64,000 bases of DNA from Saururus chinensis. Taxonomy: Eukaryota > Streptophyta > Magnoliopsida > Piperales > Saururaceae. Position numbers and translations under genes: made by a program. Positions within the stretch are counted from its first letter, which is position 1. Every line of letters starts with the position of its first letter. This document shows, in pieces, positions 13,164-26,068 of the stretch. Under the pieces are notes generated by a model. It did no database searches. It had not been told where the DNA came from and saw nothing but the letters and a program-made list of their open reading frames with translations. The DNA lies in NCBI GenBank assembly GCA_035235625.1, contig CP141140.1, forward strand, positions 13,474,685-13,538,684, written 5' to 3'.

Positions 13164-13882
13164 CATGGAAGGTCGTATTGATCGATACGGGCCCGTATCG
13201 GTCGATACCGATACGGTACGGGGGGCGATATGCCCCCTACATGATACAACGATATGTACCGGCCGTACTATATCGATACTATATTAAAAAATATTTTTTA
13301 TTAAAAAAATATTTTTAAATTAAAAAAAATAAATTTTTTTCAAAAAAAAATTTTTAAAATTTTTTTCCTTAAAAATAAAAATGCAATTCAAACCCAACTT
13401 CTTTAAAAGTTTAAGTTTTAGTTATATTAAAAATAATAATTTTAAAGTTATATGAGATCAATACAAATAGGTCTATATAATTTACATAATTATTTTTTTT
13501 TGCATATAATGCTCCACAAATATACATTTATTTAAACATATAACTTAGACTCATATTAAGTATATTATTTATTTTTAAAATAAATTAATTTTAAAGCACT
13601 TAATATAAGAAAGAATGACTAATAATTTATATTGGACGAAGAGCATAATAATATATGGTTCTAAATAAACTAATTTTAGAATACCCGTATCGGTTAATAC
13701 GACATTATATGGTCTTATTATGCTCTAAAAGAAGTATTATAATGATATATTATTAGTTATAATATTTTTTTATATTTATAAAAGGGTTTATGCCCATTTC
13801 GGCACGTACCAAGCGTATCATCGGTGCGTACCTGTATCCATAGTCATCGATACTCTCATGTGTATCGATACGGCCTTCCATG
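13164..13882. mobile_element. MITE with CATGGAAGG termini and perfect 8-bp target duplication, 719 bp
   Basis: The left end CATGGAAGGTCGTAT is mirrored by the inverted right end CATGGAAGGCCGTAT. Direct repeats CTTACATC lie at 13156-13163 and 13883-13890, identical on both sides. The terminal 100 bp on each side is rich in CGATACGG/CCGTATCG words. The middle is very AT-rich and non-coding. The 8-bp duplication fits hAT-type insertion, although the termini are not the common CAGGG type. It is nested inside the gypsy-like LTR and splits the 51-bp tandem repeat. Confidence 0.8.
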
Positions 13883-13889
13883 CTTACAT

Positions 13890-14195
13890 CTTATGATATC
13901 TATAACATATATCATCAACACATAGTCATGTCACGTACACATAGTCATGTCACCTATACATCATGTTATATATAACATATCTCATCAACACATACTTATG
14001 CATCCTGCATATCATGTTATATATAACATACTCCATCAACGCATAGTTATGTCATCGTCATATCATGTTATATATAATATATTTCATCAACACATAGTCA
14101 TGCCACCTACATATCATGCTATATATAACATATTTAATCGATATATAACATATTTCATCAACACATATACATGTTACCTGCATATCATGCTATAA
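13890..14195. repeat. Tandem repeat, 51-bp unit, about 5 copies
   Basis: Units read roughly ATCATGTTATATATAACATA then TTTCATCAACACATAGTCAT and a short variable link. Each carries the palindrome GTTATATATAAC. The unit is a multiple of three, which creates a spurious open frame; no protein is implied. Confidence 0.8.
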
Positions 14196-14563
14196 CCCAC
14201 ATTCTATAAGCACATACCATGCTACCTGTGTATAGTGGGTTCAAATATAGCTCATAACACATATACACATCATGTGTAAACATATGAAACTCATTGTCGT
14301 AATCACATCATACATGAATCATTTTCAACATAAACATACCATGCATATTCATTTATCGATGGAAACATTTACCCTGCAACATCAATTGTATCAACCATAC
14401 ACAATCCTACATATCCATGCAAATCATACCATAATTACATGTGTAACATAAACTTCATTGTTCCTACACAACTTGTGTCAATGAGCATTATCTCTTATAC
14501 ACATGCAACAACCAATAGTGAAGGTCTCACAATTGAGAAATACAACTATCCCACTCACCCTAG

Positions 14564-14725
14564 CCGAAGCCTAAGCAGACCTACTCTTCACCCTTGTCAA
14601 AGCCTAAGTGGACCTACTACTCACCCTTGTCGTAGCCTAAGTAGACCTGCTCACCTTGGTAGTAGCCTAAGCAGACTTGCTTACCCTGGCCGAAGACTAA
14701 GCAGACCGACCCACCCTCGCTAAAG
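14564..14725. repeat. Minisatellite, about 31-bp unit, 5 copies
   Basis: Repeats of GTCGTAGCCTAAGCAGACCT with a CTCACCCT-type link. They lie inside the gypsy-like LTR and give a short open frame of repeated RSLSRP-type peptide, which I treat as chance. Confidence 0.75.
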
Positions 14726-16350
14726 AACTAAGCAATTTCTGGTAAGCTGGTGCACACGGACATACCATCCTGGATTCTCATGGTCCATATAACTTATCAA
14801 ATAACTTATTATAGCATTCCACTCTTTTCACCCGAGGAGGAAACCCGTCCTCAAATGAACGTAAAACCTTAAATTTTCGATATCATCTCTATCCTTAAAT
14901 ACATTTTAATTCATTGAAATTTATTATTCAATAATTACTAAGTATTTATTAGAGCTCGAAAAGATGAGCATAACAATCGAATAACGCACAAAACGGAGGT
15001 TGGGAGTAAAAGTCGCGACTTCGAGAAAAGTATCACTTGGGCAAAACCTACTTCAAAAATGTGAGATAACCTACTAATGAGTGGTTTAGTTTTGTAGAAT
15101 TCGTTGATACGAGCTCAACGGTACTAAGTACGCATGAATCCGAGTTTGAGATAGAAAGTTATGACTATTTAAAGTTTGAGACTATTAAAAAAATATGCGT
15201 GCACGACACGGCCACGCTATCACGCACTGTAACATGCACATCATCTGTAATGAAAGTGAGTGATACACACGCGGCCCCACTTTTGGCGGTGCAGAACCAC
15301 CTCCTTGAGGTATATGGAGGAGGGGGGGGGGGGGGGGTTTAAACCCGTTTTTAGCTAAATCGATGGTGTTCTACACACTAGATGAGTTATTTTTGTGCGT
15401 TGACAATTCTGAAGCTAAGAAAATCTTAAGGAGATGTTTTACTACTGTAACCTTCTTCTTACTTTTACTATTTCTAGGTCATTTTAAACCCATTTTGGTC
15501 AGTTAAAAAATTATTCTTAGCTAAATTAAGGGTGATCTATACATTGGAAGGGTTGTATTCACGAGTAGACTTCTCTAAAGCTAAGAAAGCCTTAAAGAAG
15601 TACTTTTGCTACAAAGACCATTAGAGGTAGGTGGTCTTAATTTCTAAAATTATGTTTTTATTTTAATTCATTAGGGTTTTATTAAAGACTGTTTTCAACT
15701 TATTTAAAGAAACTATGTTTTGAAAATTTATCTTCTTTTGAATTTTTTTTTCGTATTTTGGGTACTCGTACCCTCTGGGTAGTTCTTTATTTCTCGGAAC
15801 TAGGAATTATTATGTTGATGATTTTAGATACTTCCACATTTGGCTCTGGCGGGCACATGAATTGGGATAGAATGAGAGAATCCCTTTCCTTTTGTCTCAC
15901 GTTGCCCCATGAGTGCGAGTGTAAGTTGTTTGGTATCGCGACATTTTGTGATTGATTGTTTTTTAAATTTAAAAATTTCTAAATTATTGTATTTGAAAGC
16001 ATGATCATCCTAATGTGTTCCTAACATAATTGTAGAATTTAATTTAACCTACTGAGTACGAATTTATTTACCCACCCTTAGATTTTGTAGGTTTAACTTC
16101 AGAACACGAAGAAGTGGAAGAAGAATCTTGATCATTTAAAGTATTTTTTATTTTTATTTTTTTAAAATTTATATAATATTTATAATGACTGATGTACAAA
16201 GACATGTTATGCTATTTTTTAAAATTTTGTTTAATCCAATGTGTGTTAGAATTGCTCTTTCGTACTTGATGGTCCTTGGCACTTAAGATATATCGACATA
16301 TTTTTAATTTTATTTTTTATTTTATTACAAATTTTTACGAGACATCACAA

Positions 16351-16368
16351 TTAGTATCAGAGCCAGAG
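16351..16368 (+). other. Primer-binding site (tRNA-iMet type) of the gypsy-like element
   Basis: Immediately after the LTR end, the sequence contains GTATCAGAGCCAG. Thirteen bases match the complement of plant initiator methionine tRNA 3' end as used by many LTR retrotransposons. It fixes the right border and orientation of the LTR. Confidence 0.65.
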
Positions 16369-16988
16369 TTCCCTCCTACATAGATTATAGGCTAAATCTA
16401 TTCTAATAGGCATTGTAATCATAACACTTGACTAAGATTATGATTACCTTTACTCTAAAGACAAGTGGTTTCGTAATAATTAGCTCCATACAAATTTGTC
16501 CATTTGCAATCTTTCTCTTTCCACCAAAGTTTGTCTATTGATCTAAAGATTACCTCCGGAGTTACTGTTCTACATACCACAGGGACCATGCTCAATCCTA
16601 CTCTTTCAGGACATAATTTTTTTAATTAGGAAAATAATACTAGCAGAATTCAACAAAAGGCTTGAGACACTGATTGGGCCAGACTGCAACGGCAGAAATG
16701 GCCCAAATGGGGTAGGCTCTAATCCAAGATTAATGATGTTTGTGTCTCTCTGAAGTTCAATAATTGGTCAGCGCATTTTCCTTTTATTGCATTTAGTATT
16801 AAGTTAATACATTACTGATCGAAATTATTGGCCTCGCACAGACACAATTGAGACAAAAAGGCTTCCTAATCAATGTGCAAGAGAAAGTAAAAACAACGGG
16901 ATGATTTGTGACTAATTACAGTCATGCAAAACATATTATACCAATTTTTGGATTCTCTTTTATGATTCAGCTGGCACAACAAGTTCAC
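16369..16988. other. Remnant of retrotransposon internal region, then intergenic DNA
   Basis: The first 250 bases resemble the untranslated leader that follows the primer-binding site of gypsy elements. No gag frame follows, so the element seems truncated around 16600. Confidence 0.3.
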
Positions 16989-17426
16989 TTATGTGAGGAA
17001 CAACGGCACATGGAGTAAGGAATTAAGTGAATAAATTGAAACACTATCAACACAAAGGTCAGGTCCTAGAGCACTGAGTTTGGTCCTTTGAGTGGTCTCT
17101 AGCTTGCAGTTGTGACTAGGTGGTCCATGCCTTTGCAAAATTGACAGCCACCTCAAGAACAAGAAAGAGTGAAGCACATGGGGAGGGGTTATCATCATTC
17201 TAGATAAGATCTTTGTGGACTTGAACAGTGCGAACACTAACAAATGAAGATCAAGCAGCATCCGAATAGTCTGCACCACATATAGAATGGCTTTTGCTTT
17301 AAAGATGAAGTAGATGTTGAGCAAGCATGACATGGCTTCAGTTTGACTAGTGGGCACCGCTGTTTGTTTAAGGATTACAAAAAAAGGAAAATTGAAAAGC
17401 AAACACAATAGCCCAAGTATAGCCAT
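16989..17426 (-). CDS. Unrecognised hydrophobic open frame, 145 aa
   Basis: A 145-residue frame with long Leu/Ile/Phe-rich stretches in its first 110 residues, suggesting membrane segments, and a more polar C-terminal third. I do not recognise a family. There is no supporting neighbour, promoter or splice structure. In AT-rich DNA a frame of this length can occur by chance, so it may be spurious or part of an old pseudogene. Confidence 0.15.
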   Translation of the reverse strand: MAILGLLCLLFNFPFFVILKQTAVPTSQTEAMSCLLNIYFIFKAKAILYVVQTIRMLLDLHLLVFALFKSTKILSRMMITPPHVLHSFLFLRWLSILQRHGPPSHNCKLETTQRTKLSALGPDLCVDSVSIYSLNSLLHVPLFLT

Positions 17427-20400
17427 GTCCTGAGTCTTATGCGTAAAACTGGAGAAAGTTCCAGTAGAACCGATAGAGCTGGAAGAATATCTAATCTAGT
17501 CGTGCGTTTCAGGTTGATATGCTTGTTTAACGTAGTCTGGACTCAGAACTCGGGCCATATGAGACATTGAGGTAGAAAGTTTTTAGTAGATTTTGCAAAT
17601 TTTGTCCCAACTAAAATTAGACTGGATTGAGAATTTTGCCGTAAAATTTAACTGTGAATATGTCAAGTTCTAGTAGAATTAAAATTTGTAAAATAACTTA
17701 CCAAAAGAAATGCTAATTTTTTAACATTTGAAGATAATTAATTTTGCTTGAATGTACATTGGAGCATAATGAGATTTTGTATCCAAAAAACCCTTAAATA
17801 AATTACCGAACTCCCTACTAAGAGACTTCCAATTTCCGTTTTACCTGGGCATTTCCTGGAGAAGTCTAAATGCGTGAAAAAAAATGAAATTTTCTTCATA
17901 AAATTCTCGGAGTTGGAATTTTATCTAGTGATCATATTGGGACGAAATCAACGTTAAAATGCTTTATTGACTGAATATTATCTTCTCACGTACCTGGTTT
18001 CCTAGACCGAAGGCGCGTGCAGCCGCAAATGTCCCTGTCAAGGCACACACCGGTTTACAGCAAATTTCCAGCAGGCTCACGTCTCCTCATTCTTGCCTAC
18101 ATACGTAACAGAAACTTCTCTATTGAATGGCGACCTTTCTAAATTGTGGGTCATGGTTCAATTACATGAAAATGTATCAAGTCTGCGTTTATGATCACAG
18201 TTCCACCGTCAGTCTCATTTTTTTCTTTTTTCTTTTTTTGGGTAAGTCCTCCGTTCTGAACTCAATCCATTCACGATGAGCCTCACCCAAGTCCCAACCG
18301 TGAGTGATGCAGCATTGATGAGCCCCCTGTTGGGACTTGTGGCTGTAGTGGGTCAGAGCCAACAATGTGAGGTCAATGGGTTCTCTTCCATTGACACGCC
18401 GGGGGTGACATTGGATTTGATAGTATTCCTTATAGTTCAGATCCCTTGTAACGTTGTCCTCGGCCTCCCATGTGGAAGCATTTTTTCTCTCTCTCTATGA
18501 CAATGAGCTTTCCCTAAAGAACACATGAGAAATGTCTATCCAAAAAATCAGCTTTAGGGTCAACAGTGCTATTATGTGATGCCGTTAGTTTCAAATATCA
18601 ATAGAATAGAAAGCATATAAAATACTTCTCAATCTTTCACCGATTCTATTCACATGAGAGAAAAAAATAACAGCTTCCGTGTTGAATGAACAAGGAGAAA
18701 TGTACCCAAGAGGACAACGATCAACGTCCAGCTTACGTACGTTGATATGTTATCTGTGCACTAGGGACGTCTCTGTCACTGTTCCAATTGCAAATTTCTT
18801 TCTTTCTTTTGAACTATACTAAATTGCAATTATTATTTTGGTAATATCCGGTTGCAATTTGCAAGAACATGATATGAGCCAAGATGTAGCTCCTCAAGCT
18901 TTTATAGCCTAAAAGTTGTCCAAAATACAAAATACGTCAAAAATGAGGAGGGCAAGCACTTTCAGTGTAGGGTATTGGGCTGTGTCCTATCCCTACTCTC
19001 AAGTGGCACCGACGCATACAGCTGTTTTTTTTTTTACCATTTTTTTTTCTTGATTTTTTTTAATTTTTTATAACAACGTATACAGCTGTTTGGGTCACCA
19101 AGGCACCAGCAGTGCACATGCATTGAAGGGAGCATGTGGGCCCTCCTGAAAAGACCAGATATTTAAAGCCCATGGGCTTTTCGCGAAAAGCGTTTGGTTT
19201 GGTAACGTACTGCTTTCTGATGGGAACAGGTCGGGGCCGATGGGAATTGGGAACCCTTCATCTGCTTCTCTTTAACTCTTTTTGGATAGCTGATGACAGC
19301 CGGGAAGATGTTGCACGGGGAGGTGGAGGCCCTGTGCTGTTTCTTTTACCCGTCAAATTCCTACAAAGGAAGCCAAATAACTATGAACCATGACGTGAAT
19401 TCATGCACCTTGTATGCTAAAATTTGCAAATACACCTTTGGGGCACTCGACGATATTTTTCTAGGCTCTTCTTAACTTTGCTACTGAGATTATTCTACGA
19501 TTTGGGATGGTCATTAACGACATTAAGGATGGGGTTAGGCACTTTTATTCTTGCCTTTTTGTTCTTCTTTTAGAACCTGTTTTGTTTTTCTTACTTGCCA
19601 GTTTGAACCATTCAATTATATCATCAGTCACACCGCATAACTACACAAATGCACTTGCGTACACGGCTATAAGTGTCGGCCACTATTTGAGAGTGCCGTC
19701 TTCCCCACACGGGGTCATGTGAGTAAATCTAAAATCATGTGCACATCTGCACTTTACTGACGCTATTAAGCGGTCCTATTCAAGCCATCGTATAGGATGC
19801 ATGCAGAAACAGGTAAAGGCAAAACAGGGTCGGGAAGAAAACTCTTTATATGATGTGATCCCATTTCCAAATTCATCTGGTGACCATGAAAATTTCAACT
19901 AGAATTACCGAGAATTATCCACCTCACCATAAGCTGGGCACATGATTCCAGCCACCCGCTTTAACTGACATCAGAACCAACTGCCGAATGGTACGATTTA
20001 TTAACATATTATCAGATTAGCCAAAAAACCGGATGCAGCCATGCAGGATATGATGAACAGAGAGCTAGAATTTCCAGCTTCGCTAAGAACGTTAATGAGC
20101 TAAATTACAAGTCAGAGAGAAAGAAATAATGGCAGATAATCCATACTAGACAATGCCTTAAGCCCTTAACACATTATACATGTCTGAGCCTCCAGCCTGA
20201 GGGCTTCTTTGTTACAATAAAATCACTCAGCAGTTTTTCGGAAGTTCGAACAACATAAAATACAAGGCTCCTTCGAAGACCTAGCCTGGCACAGGCAGCT
20301 AACGACTCCATCCAATACAATGCGTTGCTTCATTGTAATTATGCAATTGACAGAGTTGACAATTTAATGATTTTTTTAAGGTATGAACTGCAAATAAGAT

Positions 20401-21555
20401 GCAGTGGTCGTCTGTGAGCGAAAAAACAGAGGCGGGCAATAATGAGTTTCCGTTAGAAGTAGCAACGCACTTGTACTCAGCTTGGCCAGAAAGACACTCT
20501 TTGATTATGCATGTCTAATTTCTAGCATCAGCCATCAATCTGTTCCTTCGAATTCAAGTAGGAAAATGATTTTTCTCACTCCAATGATAAGTTTAAATAT
20601 TTACCAGAGTTAAAATTAAATTATCAACCCCGTCCCAGCCGCCTTAAACCACATGGACTAATTTCGCTAAAGAAAAGCGCAGAAAAGAAGAAAGGACTCA
20701 CACTAGTCACATTATTACCTCTTTACAATCTTCTATTAACTTCATGGTTACTTTTAAGAGAAAAATTCTCACACGATTTACATTTCAAGGTTTCACGAAT
20801 GTAGTTCAATCATAGTTTCCATAATGTCTGTACCGCCTGTAATGAGCTCCAACAAAGCCTTTCTACTTGAGAAATCCTACTGTCTGAAATGCCCAAAATG
20901 GACTTTTCTCCTTCTAGTTCTACAGTAAGTAGTAAGAATATAATCGAAGTATAGGTTAAAAAGAGCGAGCCAACATTGTGACAACGATGGGATCAACGTC
21001 CAAATCTAGTCATTACTGAGTTATTCATTACAAATTAAATTAATAAAGTCCAGAGACCTTTTGGTAAATGGGCCAAAGCATACACAACTGACAAAAACAT
21101 TTAGTTGGCTTAATAAAAACATTGTAGGGAAAATTTGCATGCCAAGAGAACAAATTTTAGTAGTAACTCATCCGTGAGAACTGAGGTAAACTCTAAAAAA
21201 TTCAAACATGTACACACTGCAAGGAGGGTGAGAACAACCCTACCATGTAACTGCTTCTTGAAGTGGAATCTTCTGGATGGACTAACAACCCGAAATTTTG
21301 CTGTACCAAAAGGCGTACATGATGAAAATGAAGGAACATTATGCAATCATTTCACAAACTCATCACCCTTCAAATTTTCCTAAAAATTTGAAATAAAATT
21401 GTTTTAGACTAGATGGAGTTTTATTAAAATAAGTTATTATACTCCTTTTTTTTAAAACAAAATTGTATAGAACAGCAGATAGCTGGAGTTATATATAATT
21501 GGATTATTATTCTCTACAATTACGACCATAAGAATAATATGATACATAAGTTTGG
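17427..21555. other. Intergenic, no gene recognised; right part may hold the methyltransferase 3'UTR
   Basis: No coding exon was recognised on either strand. The open frames near 18276, 19136, 19507 and 21110 resemble nothing I know. The stretch just below 21556 would contain the 3' untranslated region and terminator of the methyltransferase gene. Confidence 0.4.
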
Positions 21556-24500
21556 TTATTTCACGGCTACTCCAAGTACATGGGGGCTGATTACTGACAG
21601 TTTTGATATTGTTGTTGTGTACATATTAAGGTCCGAAAATCCCGCTGAAGAAAGATCTTTTCCGGTTTCTCTTGTAAGATGACACCCATCAACCACTAAT
21701 TGTTGTAGAGGATCAAGTAGACCCTGGATAAACCTAAGAGGTGTTCCATCTGCAAAACATATTAGAATGAATTTGATAGAACAAATATAATCATACATAT
21801 TTATTATGTAAAGAACTCCATAGTTTAGATAACAACCATCAGCAGCCACGTGCTCAATGAAAAGATACCTCCCGTTTGGTTTTAGGACCCGCCTCACTTC
21901 TGTAGCAGCAACATGTCATGTTGATTTGCAGTATAAATATAAAGAACGAATGATCAAAGAATACTTAAGAGCCGTTTTGATGCAGAACAAGACAGAAAAC
22001 ACAGCTGGTTGAGGCATTTCCTCAAACAGTCGCTCCTAGATTATTGAATAAAGGGGCATACTAGTATTTTCATTACAATATCATTTAGTTAAGTTTATTG
22101 GGCAACAATCTCTTAAAAAGTGGGTCTTTTAGTAATTCTATAATGGGGAAAGAATTATAAATTTGAAAGGGTTGAATCCATCAGACAGATTTTGGATCAT
22201 TGATATTTTCTCTCATAGGCTTACAAATCCGGGTTCCCAAGCTTTGGCTGGAATTTATCTTGCTGTGGATTCAGCGCCTTTAAATTCCCTTTGGGTTCTG
22301 TCTCGATCGAAATCAGGTGAATTCCTGAGATATATTTGTTCCTCTTGCTTGAAATGAATAAACCAGGCGATTGAGAGCCACAGTTTGTGAGTTTTGGGTT
22401 CTTTCTTTGCTGGTTTAGAAGAGGCTAGTAAGTATGTGGGTATCATATTTCCTGCTCGTCATTTGTGTTAATATTTAATAACTGTTAAAAAGGTCGGACA
22501 TAATTGCCATTTTTTTTTATAAACGTGAACATATCTAAAAATTTAAACTTCTACATTAGTTATATAATAAACAAAACAATTGAGTATAAAAGATTGGGCT
22601 TGTCATCCAATACTTATTATATAGTTAATAAACCAACTAATATGCTAACCAACCCTAAACTGTATAGACTCATCATCAACCAAATTTCTCAAACCACCAC
22701 AGGCATGTGGACTACATAAATTTTTTGAAAAAAAATATCAAAAGATGAAGTGAAAGAAATATCTTTCCATTGGGTAATCTCTCGATATACATAGTTCAGC
22801 CATTCCTCGTCAGCTTGAGCTATTAAGGAATGGCCCAACCATGTATATCAACCCGGATTCGCCCAAACAGACAAATGCATAGACAAGCAAATTATCCAAC
22901 ATTATCAATCCTTGTTCCATTTTTAATTTATAGCTTCCTGAAACCAACATGGTCCTAGTAGAAAAAACATATTAATGTTTGCAGCTATGGAGTTAATGAA
23001 GTAACATTCTGATTAAATCTCTTACCTACACCATTGAATATGTGAGGAACATATATTTTGAACACCACCCATCTATGAAGGGGACCGTGATTATAGCGCG
23101 CGCGCGTGTATGTGTATATATAAGGTGCTAAATACCTTTTAAAGCCAAGCGAACATCTTTGACTGAACATAATACAAGCGTTCCTATAACAATATCCATG
23201 GACTCATCTCTTACAGGCAATGCTTCTGCAACCTGACAAAGATCACAAGTAACTACAAGAACAAATATCAGGTTAATGCAGGTCAAATACACTTCAAAGG
23301 AGGTGCAACTATCTATATGATAGTTGTATAGATGTGCGCCCGCCCTCTTGCAGTTACAGTTATATTATGCAATTACTCATTTAAATCTCATAGCAGGTGT
23401 CGTTACATATGAAATTATCTTCACACATTACAGTGAAGTCAACATGCAAGAAAATTGCCTTCAGGAATCAAGAGTCAAGACAACTATAATAGGCCTCTTT
23501 GATGGTTATAAGAAATACCATACATTTTTAGGAAACTTAATATATTTATACCCTGCTATTTAATTTCATATATATCATGAAACTGAAAGAAAAGAATGTC
23601 TCATGATTTTTCATGAACTAGTATAGATATAATAAAAAATATTAGTCTATATATGATCGCAAGAACTGTAGTGGAAACAAGAAACTAGTAGCCATTCAGA
23701 AAGAAACCATACTGCTTGTATAAATTTAAATTGTGTTAATGGTAAACCAGCTGCAATGGATGCTGCCTGTGCATACTTCTCCATCCGTTTATTCGGGTCT
23801 ACACCAAAAACAGTGACTCCAGCAGATTTTGCATAAAATTTGAGATTAGACCCCGTCCCAATACCGAATTCAAGCACATTCTTGTCCTCTCCATTCATAT
23901 GACCAAAGAGCTCTGCTTTATAATCAGCAATCTGAGGTTATAAGTGCCATCAGGTGGTACACATCAAAGCAAAGTAATGGCCCATGACAAGTATCGAAAA
24001 AACAATGATTGCATCTACAAAGTAGAAACTGCACCTTCCCCTACACCGATCATAAAATAATTTTCTTTTTAAAAGTATAAAAATAAGAATTTGTGCACCT
24101 TCCTAAAAATATAGGAAAAAAAGGAATTTATGCACCGATATTATAAGGCCCAAGCTTTAATAAATAAGAAACTATATGATTTAGCGGTTATCTATACTAT
24201 TATATCCATGGTAATTTAGATAATTTTACTGTGGGTTTTAGCAGGAATTATCCCTGTAAACTATGCTTTTTAAGGAGAGGTACTAAATGAAATCGAAACC
24301 AAAAAAGCAGAGGTACAGACATCTGCCTCATAAGATTGCATCACTTGATCCATCTGAGACGCATAAAACTCCTCATACCACGCCGGCTTGCACGGATGAA
24401 ACTTATTGATCACGTCCTGCAAACAAATTTTAAATCTCACTGAAGTCGATTCTTCACACGTCACAAACAATGAATTTGGGGACAACAGCAACCCCGTTGC

Positions 24501-24856
24501 ATGACAATGCCCTATCCTACCACCGAATACGACGACTGAGATTCCCCGGCATTCGCAGAAGAAGATCCACGCGACAGGAACGACGACCCGATCGCTCCCA
24601 CCAAGTGCCGCCTCCCGCGGTTGCACAGCCGACACGTGCCGGACGAATCATCCGAAGCTTCCGCCCGCGTGTCGCCCGACCGAGCCGGTTTCGATAGGGT
24701 CCCGGTACGGCACGACACCAGCCGGTCTCGCCCGGTCTGGGACTTGCTCGACGGAGATCGCCCCAGGCCGTGGAATCCGCGAAATGCAGGGCCGGCCAAC
24801 GCATTCATCGGAACACTGAAAATTTTCTCCCGCCGCGGGGTGAGATAAGAGTTCAT
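21556..24856 (-). CDS. SAM-dependent methyltransferase, UbiE/METTL7-like, probably chloroplastic; six exons
   Basis: Exons on the minus strand: 24856-24524, 24416-24321, 23931-23713, 23232-23136, 21899-21837 and 21749-21556. All junctions are GT-AG and keep one frame of 333 codons plus stop. Exon 3 holds class I motif I, EFGIGTG (residues 164-170), then an acidic D188 in GVDPN. Later exons hold GTLVLCSVKDV, a FIEHVAA strand and the DGCHLTRETG block near the C-terminus. Together these match the plant family of Arabidopsis At1g69523/At1g69526-type methyltransferases. The substrate is unknown to me. Residues 1-110 are Arg/Ser-rich like a plastid transit peptide. The start is uncertain: in-frame ATGs also occur at 24934 and 24808. 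Intron 4 (21900-23135) is long and holds a CG/TG dinucleotide tract. No frame break was seen, so it is probably functional. Confidence 0.85.
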
Positions 24857-25550
24857 TCGTCTTACGCGTGGCCAAGTGGATATGACGTGTTCACAAATAC
24901 AACCGTCGATGATTGAGTCTTGTGGGCCCCTCATGTCACTTAACTGGAGACTCGATAAATCTTTGGCTGGGCCGGATCCCGAGCCCGCAAGCCCGTTTAA
25001 GTGAATTCCGGGTATCGCCTTCGTTTCACGAGTTCTCTATTATTTTCTCCGGAGTCCGGACGAGAGGAGTGGAAAACCCTACAATTAGGTGAATAGTAAT
25101 CCCCCGGTGAAACCACGTACTTTTGTTACGGGGTCCTAGAAATTGTTATTCCCTCCGTCTTATATTAATAACTCTATTACTTATTTTTGTTATTTTTATC
25201 AAAAAAGCCTCTCTTCGGTGTTTAATGATGGGAATATCTTCCAAAACCATCCAACCATACACACTCACCTCACATTCCCTCCTCCGCCACCGTTCCCTCA
25301 TATGAAGGCTGTTTTATCTGAATCCCAGGATGACTGGGCAGTTTCCGGTCAAATTTGGAAGACCTCCGCCTCTACTCCAACTCTGTCATGCGCAGGGTGA
25401 AGCTTTCCACCTCCTAGATGATGAAACAGTTGACCAAAATGCACTCCCCTGTCATCGCTTCTTCTTTTTCTTCTTCAACATATGCAGTGGTAAAAGGAGC
25501 ATGCCACTTGCAAAAGAGTGGGGATCATTAGGAGCAGTTTCTCCTTCCTG

Positions 25551-25688
25551 ATGGGAACGTTGTGCGGGATTTACGTGTCCCAGAACTATAACGTGCCCAA
25601 CATAAGGAAGACGGTCGACGCCGGCATCTCCGGGATCAAGCAAATGGAGCAGACCTACCGCAAGTCCAAGCGGAAGGGCGATGATTGA
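25551..25688 (+). pseudogene. Fragment of a small conserved plant protein (DUF4535-like), 45 aa
   Basis: The frame starts MGTLCGIYVSQNYNVPNI and ends in a Lys/Arg-rich tail, KSKRKGDD. The GTxCGIYxxQNYxVPNI signature is what I recall of a family of short plant proteins (DUF4535); the family name is from memory and not checked. The frame extends upstream without a stop as RSSFSFL, the hydrophobic segment usual in the family, so the ATG given may be internal. It is in sense orientation within element E1, next to an antisense transporter fragment, and its upstream exon is not recognisable. Confidence 0.45.
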
Positions 25689-25801
25689 CGGAACTTCCGA
25701 ACGTAGCCGGTGGTGGTGATTCGCTTCTTGGTTTCGGGTTTCGGGGCTCGGCTTGGTGCCATTGGGATACATGTAAGGTTCATTGCGACGAAGAAGTTCA
25801 A

Positions 25802-26068
25802 CTCAGATGTAATTAGGTCTTCTGGTATGCTCCATATGAAGGGGAAGATCACAAAGCCGATGATGGCGAGAAGTGGACCGGCAACATTGACACTGTCTTC
25901 AAAGCCAAAGGGACCGCCAGAGACTTCGTAAAAGATCAGAAAGATGAGCGGAATGAGGGAGATCTTGCGGAAATTTTCTATTCTAGGCAATCCATCTTCA
26001 AGTCCCTGATAATCTAAATTCCTCCTTTCTCCCATTGGAGGGGATGATCGCCCATTTACTACAATCAT
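25802..26068 (-). pseudogene. N-terminal fragment of a polyamine transporter (PUT/LAT, APC superfamily)
   Basis: The first 89 residues of a 137-residue frame match the N-terminus of plant polyamine uptake transporters. A polar N-tail is followed by [20 protein letters not shown], the helix-1 signature, then [15 protein letters not shown] and FPFIWSIPE (helix 2). After ITSE the resemblance stops, where the family continues with the MFPENGGYVVW region. About nine of the usual twelve or so helices are missing, so this cannot transport. It lies inside element E1, antisense to the small-protein fragment. Plant PUT genes often lack introns, so a DNA-level or RNA-level origin cannot be told apart here. 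Confidence 0.65.

Larger units (their letters stand above)
10283..16349 (+). mobile_element. Long LTR of a Ty3/gypsy-like retrotransposon, interrupted by nested elements
   Basis: The block begins TGTCACGCCC and ends GACATCACA, and is followed directly by a primer-binding site. Start and end motifs resemble chromovirus (Tekay/Del-type) LTRs, whose LTRs are known to be long. Removing the two nested elements (10340-12582 and 13164-13882) with their duplicated targets leaves about 3.1 kb. It contains two tandem repeats (51-bp and about 31-bp units) and a 16-base G run (15322-15337). No 3' partner LTR or gag-pol is seen, so this is a 5' LTR of a truncated element. Confidence 0.6.

Noticed and set aside
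13947..14195. Repetitive 82-aa open frame
   Set aside because: Product of a 51-bp tandem repeat whose unit is a multiple of three.
24512..24875. Alternative frames over exon 1 of the methyltransferase
   Set aside because: CG-rich first exon gives shadow frames. Only one frame joins exon 2 in phase through a good donor at 24523.
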